The notes below the pieces were generated by a model that did no database searches, had not been told where the DNA came from, and worked only from the letters and a program-made list of their open reading frames with translations. A program made the translations under genes and the position numbers. From the NCBI GenBank assembly GCA_001970955.1, contig MPUH01000991.1, positions 1 to 26,856 on the forward strand: a stretch of 26,856 nt of DNA. The letters run 5' to 3'. Below, piece after piece: positions 1-9,790 of this stretch. The stretch comes from Stentor coeruleus. Taxonomy: Eukaryota > Ciliophora > Heterotrichea > Heterotrichida > Stentoridae. The stretch's first letter is position 1. Each line of letters opens with the position of its first letter.

Positions 1-166
1 CATTGTAGCTTAACTTAGAATTAAATTGGAAATCAATAATTTTATTGCATATATCGGAGAAGAACATAATTAATCTTAAATTTATCGAAAATGATAAGAA
101 ATTACTACGTCTAACACCCTATAATCATTTAATTATCTCTAAATAAAATTAAGTTCTTAGGCTAAT

Positions 167-3139
167 TCAAACTAAATCCTGAGCATAATCCTTCGTTCCT
201 AGTGAAGTATAATATATTGCCCCATCAAAAGTTTCAACATCTTCAGCAATCTCAGCTTTTTTCCCACCACGAAGCAGCCTTTCTAACACATATTCATGAC
301 GTGCCTTGACAATTTCATATTTTTCTTCAATATCAGGAATCCAAGACTGGATTTGACTTCTGAATATTAAAAGAACAACAACGACAATAGCAAAAATTAG
401 ATACTCAAAATCTGAATTTTCAATCCAATTTTTAAAAGTCCTAGATGTAAAACAAAATAGTCCAGTATTAGAAAAAATAGCTAATACACAAATTGCAGAG
501 AAAATATGCCACCAAGTGCCAATGTCTTTTATTGCTAAAGGCACTGGCCTACGCACTAACCTTAAAACTTTGAATTTGTCTGTATGCATTTCAAGCCAAA
601 GGCCAAAGAAAGCAAGTAAGGTTGAAAGGGGAAAAGCAAGGGCAAAAAGAGTCAAATAGCCAAATTGTACTGCTAATTCTAGATAGTCATCAATTGTACC
701 ATCTTTTTCTGGAGTTAGATATGTTTCTAAATAAAGCTGATCTTCTATTTTAGTTCTTAGGTCTTTGGAACTTTCTTGTGATTCACTAACAACTTTCCCA
801 TTAGATTTTTTCTTTTTCCTTAGCCAGTATTTAAAATAAGGTACCCCTAGTTCAATAAGATTTTTTGCATAGCTGACTAGGAAAATCGATATTAGTTGTG
901 TATAAAGTTCATCCATACAACTAGCACCTTTTACTGAATCTTTATTGCCTTTATCATCTGTGACAATACAACCCTCAACATAAGTTTTTATAAAAGCTAT
1001 ATAGCAAAGGGAGTTAAAAGAATTTACAAACTGAAAGACAAAGGTCTTTAGAATATATGAGTCTTCATATTGTATCTGAGTTTTATGATTTTCTAAGTCA
1101 GTCAATCTTTTTACAAGTTTTGAATAAATGAAATTGAATACCTGGATTTGAATAGCATTGAGTACTGAACAGACAGGAAGAGTCATATCGAGACCATTGG
1201 CTACATATTTTCCTGAATAACCCCACTTGAAGATCAATAGGCCAGCTACAATGCCAAGGACCATGCAGATAATGAGTGTTGTCACACCACAGGCTAGAAG
1301 GAAAAACTTGAATCTTTTGCTGCTTTCATAGTAGACTTCATCCATTTCATCAGTAATTGGGCTTCTTCTCAGTGAACCTCTATATTGAGGACGAGGGATC
1401 TCTATCTGTTCAAACTTTGTCTGTCCCCAAATTATACTCAAACTAGCCTCTCTACGTTTCCACATTTCAAGAAAGACTGTCGCCCAGATGCTCATGATTA
1501 TAGAATAAATAACATTCAAAGCTAGCAAGGCTGAATCTGTAGCATTCAATGTTCTCTGAACAATAAACACAGCTAAGCCAATAATACTAGGTATAATCAA
1601 CGCTACCTGATGAAAACGAAGAAATTCAAAGTACAATGCAATTTTTTCCCCATAATATCCTCTTATTTTGCTTAAAGGGATTTTCTGATTAATAAGTGAA
1701 GTTGTCCAGCTTTGTATTAATGGCATATCTTTACTCATTGGTGAAGACTTTAAATCAATCAAAATATTCCTTAGAAGTCTTTCTTCAGTATCAGGTGGAG
1801 CTTGAACATAATTTTCTTTTCCTTTTAGCATCCAAGAATTATGTAATGGATAAGAAGCTACTATAAGATCAGTACTTTCTAAAGCATTAAGATTTACTTG
1901 TGTTGAAATATATGAGTTTAATAAACGTAAACGTTCCATAGAGCTAAATATAGATCTTTTACCAGTTTCATCAATTTCATGTGCTTTCCATGCTTGACGA
2001 AGTTCATCATCAGCAGTACCTCGTCTATACTCAGCATAAGCAGATATTGGCTTTTCTAAACCAAGTTGATCCCACAAGTTGCTTAGTTTATCACAAGATG
2101 GTAAACCATTATTAGCTTTTTCTAGTGACTCTCTTATGAGTTTTTGAAATAAAAACATTTGGCTTTTATATGACGTGATTGAAGTTTCGATTTTTTGAAT
2201 TCCATCTTTTATCAAACAAAGGTAAATTTTATATGCTTTCCACTGACCTTCAGTCACTTCGTTTGGATCAAAACGATAATCGACTTTATTTTGATTTTTT
2301 TCTTGATGAAAAGCTTTGTAAAGAAAAGGTTTGACATCTTTAAACAAATTTTTAATTTCTTGGTCAGGAGTTTTTAGTAAGTGAAATGGACGTAAAGATT
2401 TATCACAAGGAATTAAAGATTGGAGGTCAGTAAGGGCGATTTCTAGTTCAGTACTGTACCTAGTCCTTTCAGCTTCAATTTCAAGATCACCTTCATCGGC
2501 AGTTACGACAATATATATGAATTCCCCACTATTTGAAAGTATTTGCTTAGCTTTAAGTCCTAGTCCTCCAACAAGTTTATAAAATATCGCATTACGCATC
2601 AGAGTTAAAAAATCTTTTGCGATATCTCCGCTGTCAATTGCGTTACCATTAAGCATTTTCATCCTGCCTCCGAATTTGTATTTTTTGCCTTCTCCATGTT
2701 CTGGAAGTGAACTAAAAACGTTAATAAAAGCTTTTAATTCGCTTATAAATGCCATACGATCATGGTGTAGGTTCCCAGACTTTTTCGGCTTGAAGCAATT
2801 ACCAAACATTCTTTCTGCATATTCTTTTGTAATAGCTTTGTTTTCTTCGTCTTCATTGGCTTTAAAGTCAGGATTCTTCATTACTATAACGTATTCCCAA
2901 GTAAAATCTTGCAAGCATGATATGCTAGCTGCACCTTTCTGTATATATTCGCCTCGAAAAATCTTTTCCGCGAAACTTGTATGTAATTTTTCTTGGTTTT
3001 CATCTTGAAGTAGAATTTTTGAAGTTGGATTGTTAGTATCAGAGAATCCACCATAGGCATTTGCCTTGCCTTGCTCTTTGCCTGTAGGAATATTATCTTT
3101 TTCGTCAGGTTTATTTTCGAAATCCATTTGCAAATGCAT
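167..3139 (-). CDS. Anoctamin/TMEM16 family membrane protein
   Basis: A 990-aa protein of the anoctamin (TMEM16) family, whose members are Ca2+-activated chloride channels or phospholipid scramblases. The N-terminal ~480 residues are soluble. The membrane part opens with the family-typical stretch IRGYYGEKIALYFEFLRFHQ and continues with about ten hydrophobic helices. Acidic and polar positions that bind Ca2+ in animal TMEM16 proteins are recognisable: N and E in the helix containing KNLIELGVPYF (about residue 757), D and E in DDYLELAVQFGY (about 816), and E and D in LEMHTDKFK (about 850). Ca2+ gating is therefore likely, by inference. Channel versus scramblase activity cannot be decided by eye. 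The first ATG in frame is at 3139; a second at 3127 would shorten the protein by four residues, and the open frame upstream has no further ATG. It ends with TGA. Length is normal for the family. Confidence 0.93.
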   Translation of the reverse strand: MHLQMDFENKPDEKDNIPTGKEQGKANAYGGFSDTNNPTSKILLQDENQEKLHTSFAEKIFRGEYIQKGAASISCLQDFTWEYVIVMKNPDFKANEDEENKAITKEYAERMFGNCFKPKKSGNLHHDRMAFISELKAFINVFSSLPEHGEGKKYKFGGRMKMLNGNAIDSGDIAKDFLTLMRNAIFYKLVGGLGLKAKQILSNSGEFIYIVVTADEGDLEIEAERTRYSTELEIALTDLQSLIPCDKSLRPFHLLKTPDQEIKNLFKDVKPFLYKAFHQEKNQNKVDYRFDPNEVTEGQWKAYKIYLCLIKDGIQKIETSITSYKSQMFLFQKLIRESLEKANNGLPSCDKLSNLWDQLGLEKPISAYAEYRRGTADDELRQAWKAHEIDETGKRSIFSSMERLRLLNSYISTQVNLNALESTDLIVASYPLHNSWMLKGKENYVQAPPDTEERLLRNILIDLKSSPMSKDMPLIQSWTTSLINQKIPLSKIRGYYGEKIALYFEFLRFHQVALIIPSIIGLAVFIVQRTLNATDSALLALNVIYSIIMSIWATVFLEMWKRREASLSIIWGQTKFEQIEIPRPQYRGSLRRSPITDEMDEVYYESSKRFKFFLLACGVTTLIICMVLGIVAGLLIFKWGYSGKYVANGLDMTLPVCSVLNAIQIQVFNFIYSKLVKRLTDLENHKTQIQYEDSYILKTFVFQFVNSFNSLCYIAFIKTYVEGCIVTDDKGNKDSVKGASCMDELYTQLISIFLVSYAKNLIELGVPYFKYWLRKKKKSNGKVVSESQESSKDLRTKIEDQLYLETYLTPEKDGTIDDYLELAVQFGYLTLFALAFPLSTLLAFFGLWLEMHTDKFKVLRLVRRPVPLAIKDIGTWWHIFSAICVLAIFSNTGLFCFTSRTFKNWIENSDFEYLIFAIVVVVLLIFRSQIQSWIPDIEEKYEIVKARHEYVLERLLRGGKKAEIAEDVETFDGAIYYTSLGTKDYAQDLV

Positions 3140-4495
3140 AATTATATATGGCTTAAAAAGAATGAACAAACAATAGTGGTTCTTAAAGATTATTACAGGT
3201 CATGATAGGTTTTATATCTTTTGAACTTTGAGTCTGAGTTGAATTTAAATTTTTAAAGCTGATGGCAAATAATAGATTATTGATATGTAGGGGAAAAAAA
3301 TTATAGTGAAAGCAATTGACTAAGATAAATAAGTATTTATGATGATTAAAGTATATACTAAATATTTATATATTTGAAATAATAATCTATATGAAGACCT
3401 TTCGGTATTGAACAAAAAAACTAATTTTTCATATCAGTTACCAATCTAAGCTAAGATATTAAATAATATAGTAATAAACTGTAATTATAATTGACTAACT
3501 TGCTTAATCTAACTTAAAATATTACTCTTATTAAAAAGTTTTGAAAAATAAGGAAATTTTAGGATCTGATACTATGGTATATAAAATTAATTATTTTACA
3601 CTATCAATTCTAATTCAAAGTCTTTTCAGTCTAATTATTGAAAATTTTAAGGAAATAAAATTTAAATTATGTCCTATATGTGTTTTGCTTATAAATTGGC
3701 TAAATATTATAGCTATTGAATAGCATTTTTTTTAATGAATCCAGGGTTAATGTTTTTTTGGTAGTTTCTTCATTCTATGTAAAAGGTTTTGTTGAACTTC
3801 CTGATATATTTCCCGAGATAGAGAACCTGCCTTCTTTCATTGAGGAATTTGTCACTGAGATAGAGAACCTGCCTTCTTTCATTGAGGAATTTGTCACTGA
3901 GATCATGGTTTTTATTATGGACTATTAACCCTTAACTTGGAGGAAACAGGCAAACACTCGGAATACTGTTTCCATTCCTAAAAACTCGATTTTTTAGACA
4001 AAAATAATATATATATAATTTGGAGACTAATTAGAGTCACCGTGTTAATATTAATCTTCATTTCCAAGAGCAGGGAAATTATGTAGTTAGTGATTTTTGG
4101 TGGAAAATTAGCTTTATTCTGCAAATCCAAAGAAGATAATTTTATATTCAACTACCCTATCTGTTCATAAAAATCCACCCAATGAAAATAAACTAATTTC
4201 AAGCAAAATCCTTTCAATATATATCAAATTGTAAGAATAATACAGCATAGCTTAAAATAATTTCATTTGGTTTAATATCATATAATAAATATAAAGTTAA
4301 AGTGGATGATAGTTAAGGTGGCATGGTTTAAACCTTGTCCGATCGAGGTTTGTTTGTCCTACGATCTCTTTTTTTGGCTGGTTATGTGACTTTTTACTTG
4401 GCTAAGGGGTTCTTTACTGTAATAAGTATAAGTTCTAATCTTTTCTAATAAATTATTAATGAAAACAAATGCATCATTATTAAAAGAATACTTAT
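3140..4495. other. 1.36-kb gap without a supported gene
   Basis: This AT-rich stretch lies between the start of the anoctamin gene and the end of the small gene at 4496-4978. No convincing coding region was found. It is unusually long for a window where most gaps are 20-470 bp. It contains a perfect 42-bp tandem duplication (3815-3898), an 8-bp inverted repeat (GGAAACAG at 3942-3949 and CTGTTTCC at 3966-3973) and a GC-richer patch at about 4316-4420. Part of it must hold the anoctamin promoter. Confidence 0.6.
3815..3898. repeat. Perfect 42-bp tandem duplication
   Basis: Two identical 42-bp units, 3815-3856 and 3857-3898, follow each other directly, and the next five bases (GAGAT) begin a third unit. 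No base differs between the copies. The unit length is a multiple of three, so any frame crossing it stays open; one forward frame of 70 codons does (3716-3928). No protein family is recognised. There is no N between the units, unlike the two duplications inside the Piezo gene. Confidence 0.95.
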
Positions 4496-4978
4496 TTAGA
4501 ATATCTCACAAGCAGTTGATTTCTTCGTTTTCTTTGGTAGCTTAAACTCTTTAATTTTAATTTTCGAAAACTCTTCTTGATGCAAAGTTTTAATTTCTTT
4601 AAGTTGTTTGGAACCTAAAATATCAGAAGGATAATTATAAGTTATAAAATCAGTATTTGAAGTTTGGACCTTATAAAGTTCGATTACATACTTTTCATAT
4701 TCACTTGGAGCTAAAGCCTTAAACTTTTTTTTAGGATATCTAGAAGTCTTCATTTTTGTCAGAAATTTAAAGTTGCTATGTTCAGTAAGCATTAAAGTTT
4801 TTCTTTTTTCTGGTGACATGCAATTGTTAATTATCTCAACATCTGAAAAGCTAACCCTTTGCTTTCGTTCAGAGTTTCCAGCACTAGTATTTGCTTTGGT
4901 TATTGGTGAGCATTGCGTTGATGATACTGCAGTATCTATTTCTGCAAGTGAATTACATGGAACTAGCGTAGTTTCCAT
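4496..4978 (-). CDS. Hypothetical small basic protein, 160 aa
   Basis: A 160-aa protein not recognised as any known family. It starts at an ATG at 4978 and ends with TAA. The first ~45 residues are rich in Ser, Thr and Asn. The rest is Lys-rich and hydrophilic, with a basic cluster near residue 80 (RYPKKKFK) and another near the end (KLPKKTKK). There is no signal peptide or membrane segment. A motif RVSFSDVE near residue 42 resembles a generic RVxF-type PP1 docking sequence, but such short motifs occur often by chance. It is transcribed divergently from the coiled-coil gene starting at 5452. Codon use and composition look coding. The product may be an intrinsically disordered nucleic-acid or cytoskeleton binder, but nothing firm can be said. 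Confidence 0.7.
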   Translation of the reverse strand: METTLVPCNSLAEIDTAVSSTQCSPITKANTSAGNSERKQRVSFSDVEIINNCMSPEKRKTLMLTEHSNFKFLTKMKTSRYPKKKFKALAPSEYEKYVIELYKVQTSNTDFITYNYPSDILGSKQLKEIKTLHQEEFSKIKIKEFKLPKKTKKSTACEIF

Positions 4979-5451
4979 TAGTCTTTAAATTTTTATTATA
5001 AAAATCTGAATCTTAATTACAAAGTAAATGAATCTTTTTTTGTATCTTTTCCATAAAAAGGGTTAAGTTTATTATAATCTTAATAAATATTCATATTTTC
5101 CCGGGAAATTTAGGGGATTTCATCTGATTAGAAAGATTTTTATCCCAATTTTGAGTATATATATTTTGTAATAAATACTTTAAAAATTGTTAAGGAAATT
5201 TTAATTTCAGTGTGCATAGCGTTATTCTTATTTATTTTAATATTTTTTTAAGACTTTATATACTATAAATGTACAAATCTTTTTATAATTTACAAGTGAA
5301 GTTATTTCAAATAAACTAATAGATAGAAAATCTTAAATTGTTATGTATTTTTTTTTTGAAATTAATTATTAGAACTTTTAGTTTTAGGAAAACTTACTTT
5401 ATTTCAAGACTTCCTTATTGGATGAATTCAGATTTATGAAAATTTTAGAAT
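4979..5451. promoter_or_regulatory. Shared divergent upstream region, 473 bp
   Basis: This AT-rich spacer separates two divergently transcribed genes (starts at 4978 on the minus strand and 5452 or 5491 on the plus strand), so it should hold both promoters. No specific element was identified beyond long A/T runs. No coding frame is supported. Confidence 0.5.
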
Positions 5452-6765
5452 ATGATTTCCTATGATTCAATTAAATATATAAACTATAATATGAGTGAAC
5501 CTGGAAAAGATAAAGAAGGCAGTTACTCGTTAAATTCATCAACACCTTTTATGTCTATGGGCCCAGCAAGCAACCTAAAGCCTATCAATAATACATCAAC
5601 ATTATTCCAAAACCTTTTCACTCCGCAAAGTGCTTCTCCCATTGAAAAATCATCTATTGATAACTTTACAGGCTCCCCAAGTCCAGGAATATTCTTTCCA
5701 TTAAATCCTACTCCTAAAAAAGAAGCTGATTTGCACACAAAAATCAGTCATCAGAATAAAGGAGTATTTGATAGTCTTCAACTAAGTCAAAATCCAGATT
5801 TTTCTTCAAAATCTCCAGGAATTTTGAATCCTCAATCTAGTTTGAATTCCTCTTCGAATTTTATATTTGAATCTCCTTTTGTGAGTAGCCCAAGCAAGAA
5901 CTCTATAAATCTTGAGTCTCCATCAAAAACTTCTTTTAGTATATCAGATCAATCAAGTTCAATCTTTCGAGTACAACAAGAAAAAAAGGATGATCTTTCA
6001 ATTCAATCAAATTTTGTCGGAAGCCCACAATTATTAGAAAGTTTTAAGAAGAAATCTGATATCATTTCTATACTCAAAGAAAAGGAAGATGAAGTTAAGG
6101 CTATCATATCTAAAATGAAGAATGACGAAAGGAACATAGAAAATATGATTGAAGAAAAGAAAACTCTGATCACTCAACAGAAATCTTTGAAAGATATTAA
6201 AACAAAGCAAATTGATGAAATAAAAAAACAAATCCAAATAATTTCAGGGCAAATCGAAGTAATAACAAAGCATAACTCAGAACTCAAAGCAAAATCTGAT
6301 AGTATCATAATAGAATATGGTCCTTTTAGCCCTCAATTTATAGATTACAGCAAAGTTCCTCAAAGCTTACAATTAGAACTCAAAAAAACTGAAGCCAAAC
6401 TTTTTGAGCAAAGGAAAGTACTTAAAGAAAAGGAAAAAGAGCTTTTCTCAAATTTAAATGCAAAATACAATCACTACTGCAATAAAATTGAAAAAATCAG
6501 GACAAACTTGGCAATCCATGAAAAATCTTTAGTAAAACACAACAAATTCTACGGTTTTCACCGTTTATGCAAAAATGCTTTTGAAGAACTCCAGATTCCA
6601 GTTCTTGATGAAGATGAAGAAAATGAAACTGAATCAAGAAGCCAAATACTAGAAATCAATGAGAAACATAATAAATTCCCTGTTTTTGAGTTGCTCACAT
6701 TACGAAACTTAGGAGTTTTTTTGTTTGGGATTATTCTAAGTTTATTAGCTCTATATTTGCAGTAA
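5452..6765 (+). CDS. Tail-anchored coiled-coil protein, 437 aa
   Basis: A 437-aa protein of unknown family with three visible parts. Residues ~1-200 are Ser/Pro/Asn-rich and probably disordered, with repeated SP-type sites (for example SPSPG, SSPSK, GSPQ) that could be phosphorylated. Residues ~200-360 are Lys/Glu-rich with heptad-like spacing, typical of a coiled coil. The last ~20 residues (LGVFLFGIILSLLALYLQ) form one hydrophobic helix at the extreme C terminus, the pattern of a tail-anchored protein in the ER, Golgi, nuclear-envelope or mitochondrial outer membrane. The first ATG is at 5452; the ATG at 5491 (MSEPGKDKEG) is an equally plausible start giving 424 aa. The gene ends with TAA only 23 bp from the convergent phosphatase gene. 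A tether, golgin-like or nuclear-envelope role is inference. Confidence 0.85.
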   Translation: MISYDSIKYINYNMSEPGKDKEGSYSLNSSTPFMSMGPASNLKPINNTSTLFQNLFTPQSASPIEKSSIDNFTGSPSPGIFFPLNPTPKKEADLHTKISHQNKGVFDSLQLSQNPDFSSKSPGILNPQSSLNSSSNFIFESPFVSSPSKNSINLESPSKTSFSISDQSSSIFRVQQEKKDDLSIQSNFVGSPQLLESFKKKSDIISILKEKEDEVKAIISKMKNDERNIENMIEEKKTLITQQKSLKDIKTKQIDEIKKQIQIISGQIEVITKHNSELKAKSDSIIIEYGPFSPQFIDYSKVPQSLQLELKKTEAKLFEQRKVLKEKEKELFSNLNAKYNHYCNKIEKIRTNLAIHEKSLVKHNKFYGFHRLCKNAFEELQIPVLDEDEENETESRSQILEINEKHNKFPVFELLTLRNLGVFLFGIILSLLALYLQ

Positions 6766-6788
6766 TCTAAATTTGGTTAATTAGTTTA

Positions 6789-9011
6789 CTACTCGTAAGA
6801 TTTTTTTCTATTATCAGTATTTCTCCATCTAGGTGGAGTGGGAGGCCTTTTCTTAAGTGACTCTTCAGTTTCTATCCAGTTAGATCCATAGGGATTGTCT
6901 ACAGGATAAATGAGTTTCGGTTTGATTTCAAGATTTTTCTTAAAGAAAAGCACAGCTCCAGCATTTTTATGCCTTCCACAATAGTCTGTTGCTGAGAAAA
7001 CAGTAATGAGATCGCCACCTGCAAACCTTTCGAATCCATCCATAACACATTCATGAGCTCTTATGATCATTGACAATCCATTATGCGCAAGAAAATCTTT
7101 AACTCGATCTGGACCGAATTTGACTATATTTCCAGTCCCATTAGGATCTCTAATAACATTTGGTTGGATTCCAATTTCCATATCGCTATCTGTAGGATCA
7201 CTCCATAGTATGTCCACAACAAGTTGTTGAAGATCGTTGCTAACTTCATGAATAACTTCTAAAGGTCTAGAAAGTGTTTCAATTTGATCAACAGTTTCTA
7301 ATGAACTTCCAATTCCACCATGTAAACATATTACTTTATCTTCAATAACAGCAGCAAGTGGCAGATATTCAAACATTCTATTGATACGAGCAAATACTGA
7401 CTTAGGATCATTTGGGTCTTCACCTAGACGTACTTGACACTCATCTGAAAGCCCAAAAGCATTATTGATCCATTTATCTTCGTGATTTCCTCTAATAAGA
7501 TGGATGTGCTCAGGGTATTTGCATTTAAGAGCCATTAATAAGCAGATTGTTTCTAGGCTATGCGATCCACGGTCAACAAAATCTCCAAGGAATAAATAGT
7601 CAAAACCTTCCAAATCTCCACCAGATTTCTTTTCTTCACTTGGCGAACCATAAAGATCAAAAAATCGCATAAGGTCGGCATACTGACCATGAATATCGCC
7701 AAATATTTTGATCGGGGCTCGGAGTCTTAAAACAATAGGCTGAGATTTTACAATATTTTCGCATTCTTCAGTCAAAGCAAAAATATGCTCTCTTCTAAAC
7801 CCGAAACGAGCATTAGCAGGAGTGTTCCATTCATTAGGTCTGAGCAAATGATTAATAAATATATTCTGTAGAGGATTTCCTCTGTCTGAAGAGTTGCTTA
7901 TAATAGAAATTGTGCTTTTTTTCTCTTCAGGGGCTGGAGGCAAGGGTCTTAACTCAGACTTTGGTGAAACTTTCCCTTTAGGTGCAAGGATAGTATTTTC
8001 TTTAAAAAGCCTGTTCGTTTCGATTTTAAGCATTTTACCTGTTGGCACATTAGGAGTTTCATGTTCAAAACCACCATGAATAAAGAGTGTAGAGTCCAAA
8101 GATATGCAGGTATGTCTAAACCTCAAAACAGAATTAAATCTAAACCACTCACTTGACTCAGTATCATAAACTTCTAAAGGCACAGATTCTCCAACTGTAT
8201 TAGTTCTTCCACCAACAACTACCATAAGAGAATCTATAAACAAAGTAGTATGTTGATATCTATGAGTAGGTGCTATTGAAGTTTTATAAGGAGCCTTAAC
8301 CCAATCCCATTTCCCATCTCTATGTTTACGAAGACCCCATGAATCATTCAAAGCACTCTGATCAACAGCTCGACCTCCAAAAGTAACCATCATCCCAGAG
8401 GCAGAACCTGTTGAGCACAATGCTGAAGAATGATAAACACGAGCAGGAGGTGGGGAATTCACTTCAACTTTTGACCAAGCAAATGGCGACCTCTCCACAT
8501 TCAGAGTCCAAACATCATTTATTGTCTCTGAGCCTGTGTTGCCTGCGAAAATAATCAAATTCGGTTTGGAAAATACTAAAGTATGTCCATATCTTCGTCC
8601 TGGTGTTATTCCAACTACTGGAACTATCATCCAAGTTGCTGACCTTTCTCCATTTCGAGTGTCTAAAAGAAATAAATCATCACTTGCTAAACTTCCACCA
8701 CCTGTTGCTCCTCCATATATAACTAATTGAAGAGAATCTACTGCTGTTGATGCATGAGCAGCTCGAGGTGTTGGGGAAGTTCCAGTAGCTTCTATTCTTG
8801 TAAAGGTTTTGTTTAAAAGATCTAAGCTGTATGTGTCTCCTGTTATTGAATATTTTCCTGTATCACCTGTTGCCCCACCAAATAGAATTGCCTTGGTTTT
8901 ACTGACAAGAGTGATTGTATGACCTATTTATATGATACCAAACCTTGCTTGAGGAATTTCACCTCGGACTTCAAAGGTTTCGATGCTTTGGTCTCTTGAC
9001 ATCTTTATCAT
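6789..9011 (-). CDS. Kelch-repeat Ser/Thr protein phosphatase (PPKL), two exons
   Basis: A PP1-like phosphatase with N-terminal Kelch repeats, the PPKL family known from plants (BSU1/BSL), apicomplexans and other protists. Exon 1 runs 9011/9002 to 8939 and exon 2 runs 8923 to 6789; removing the 15-nt intron at 8924-8938 restores a frame ...QARFG-HTITLVSK. From the ATG at 9002 the product is 732 aa. An in-frame ATG at 9011 adds three residues and an upstream stop precedes it. Residues ~15-330 hold Kelch blades (repeated FGG/YGG turns, RYGH, RVYHSS, RYQHTT). The phosphatase domain (~400-710) has all metal and catalytic motifs: GDIHGQ, GDFVDRG, RGNHED, HGGIG, RAHE and SATDYCG. It should be an active metal-dependent phosphatase. 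The target is unknown; family members act in steroid signalling (plants) and in morphogenesis (Plasmodium). Confidence 0.95.
8924..8938 (-). other. 15-nt spliceosomal intron in the PPKL gene
   Basis: On the minus strand the sequence is GTATCATATAAATAG. It contains an in-frame stop and would break the Kelch frame, while its removal joins codon 21 (TTT) plus G to GT-CAT, giving the Kelch-like RFGH. It has GT-AG ends and an internal TAA at positions 9-11, shared with the other two introns in this window. Confidence 0.93.
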
Positions 9012-9790
9012 TTTTCCCAATTTTCAGTTCCTTGGAGAAATTATATTAAGTTTTGGGATATCATATTTTTGTTAATAAGTGCTTTAGTTTATTATTACAA
9101 CTTAAAGAAGTTTGTAGTTTATTACTTTTAAATATGTTTGATAATGTGTTAAGTGTGCATTTTAATAAGTAATTTGAAATGGTTAGAGTAAAATGGATAT
9201 TAAAACGACTAAGCTATGAAATTAAAAGAAATAAGGCAGACTGGAAATAAAGAATTATTATAAATGCTTATAATCAATCTTGAAGATGATAGTAATAATA
9301 AAGCATAATATAAAGGTAGATAGTTATAAGTTTAATAACAATTCTCAATATGGTTATAAATAGTAAGAGTAAGCTAGAATAATAAAAATAATTTTTTTGT
9401 TATTCAGAATATCAATAAGTATTCCTTGATACTATGAGATATTTTTTTAATCGCTGAACATTATGGTTAATATAAATTATATACACTCATATTGTTATTT
9501 TAGATGCAAATGCAACTGTATTTAATAATTTGATTTTCAAGTTCCTAAATTGTATTTACTAATAATCTTTAGAAGTTTATTATGTAATTCTATAATGTAA
9601 ATTTCTTAGTTTGATATTACATTAATATCATACTAACATATCATTCCTATATTCTCCACAGCTTTAAATTATCTTTAAAAACTCATATCATTATAATCCT
9701 ATCATTTACTTCCTATCGTCCTCATCTTTACAATATTTTTGATTAAATATCAGAGAACTTGCTATATCATTATTATATCTAAACTGCTGT
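9012..9790. other. 779-bp AT-rich gap, PPKL upstream / enkurin downstream
   Basis: The gap lies between the start of the PPKL gene and the end of the enkurin gene, both on the minus strand. It should carry the PPKL promoter and the enkurin 3' end. Both strands were scanned for coding pieces joined by 15-nt introns and for RNA-like structure, and nothing convincing was seen. Confidence 0.6.

Noticed and set aside
2676..3008. 110-codon forward frame inside the anoctamin gene
   Set aside because: It lies opposite a well-supported coding region and has the Ser/Leu/Phe bias of an antisense shadow.
3541..3723. 60-codon forward frame upstream of the 42-bp repeat
   Set aside because: It begins at TTG, has a Phe/Ile/Leu/Asn-rich translation typical of AT-rich spacer, and no domain.
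4316..4375. Possible tRNA gene ending in the T7 run
   Set aside because: No cloverleaf of about 72 nt can be folded and there is no convincing A box and B box; kept only as an unexplained patch.
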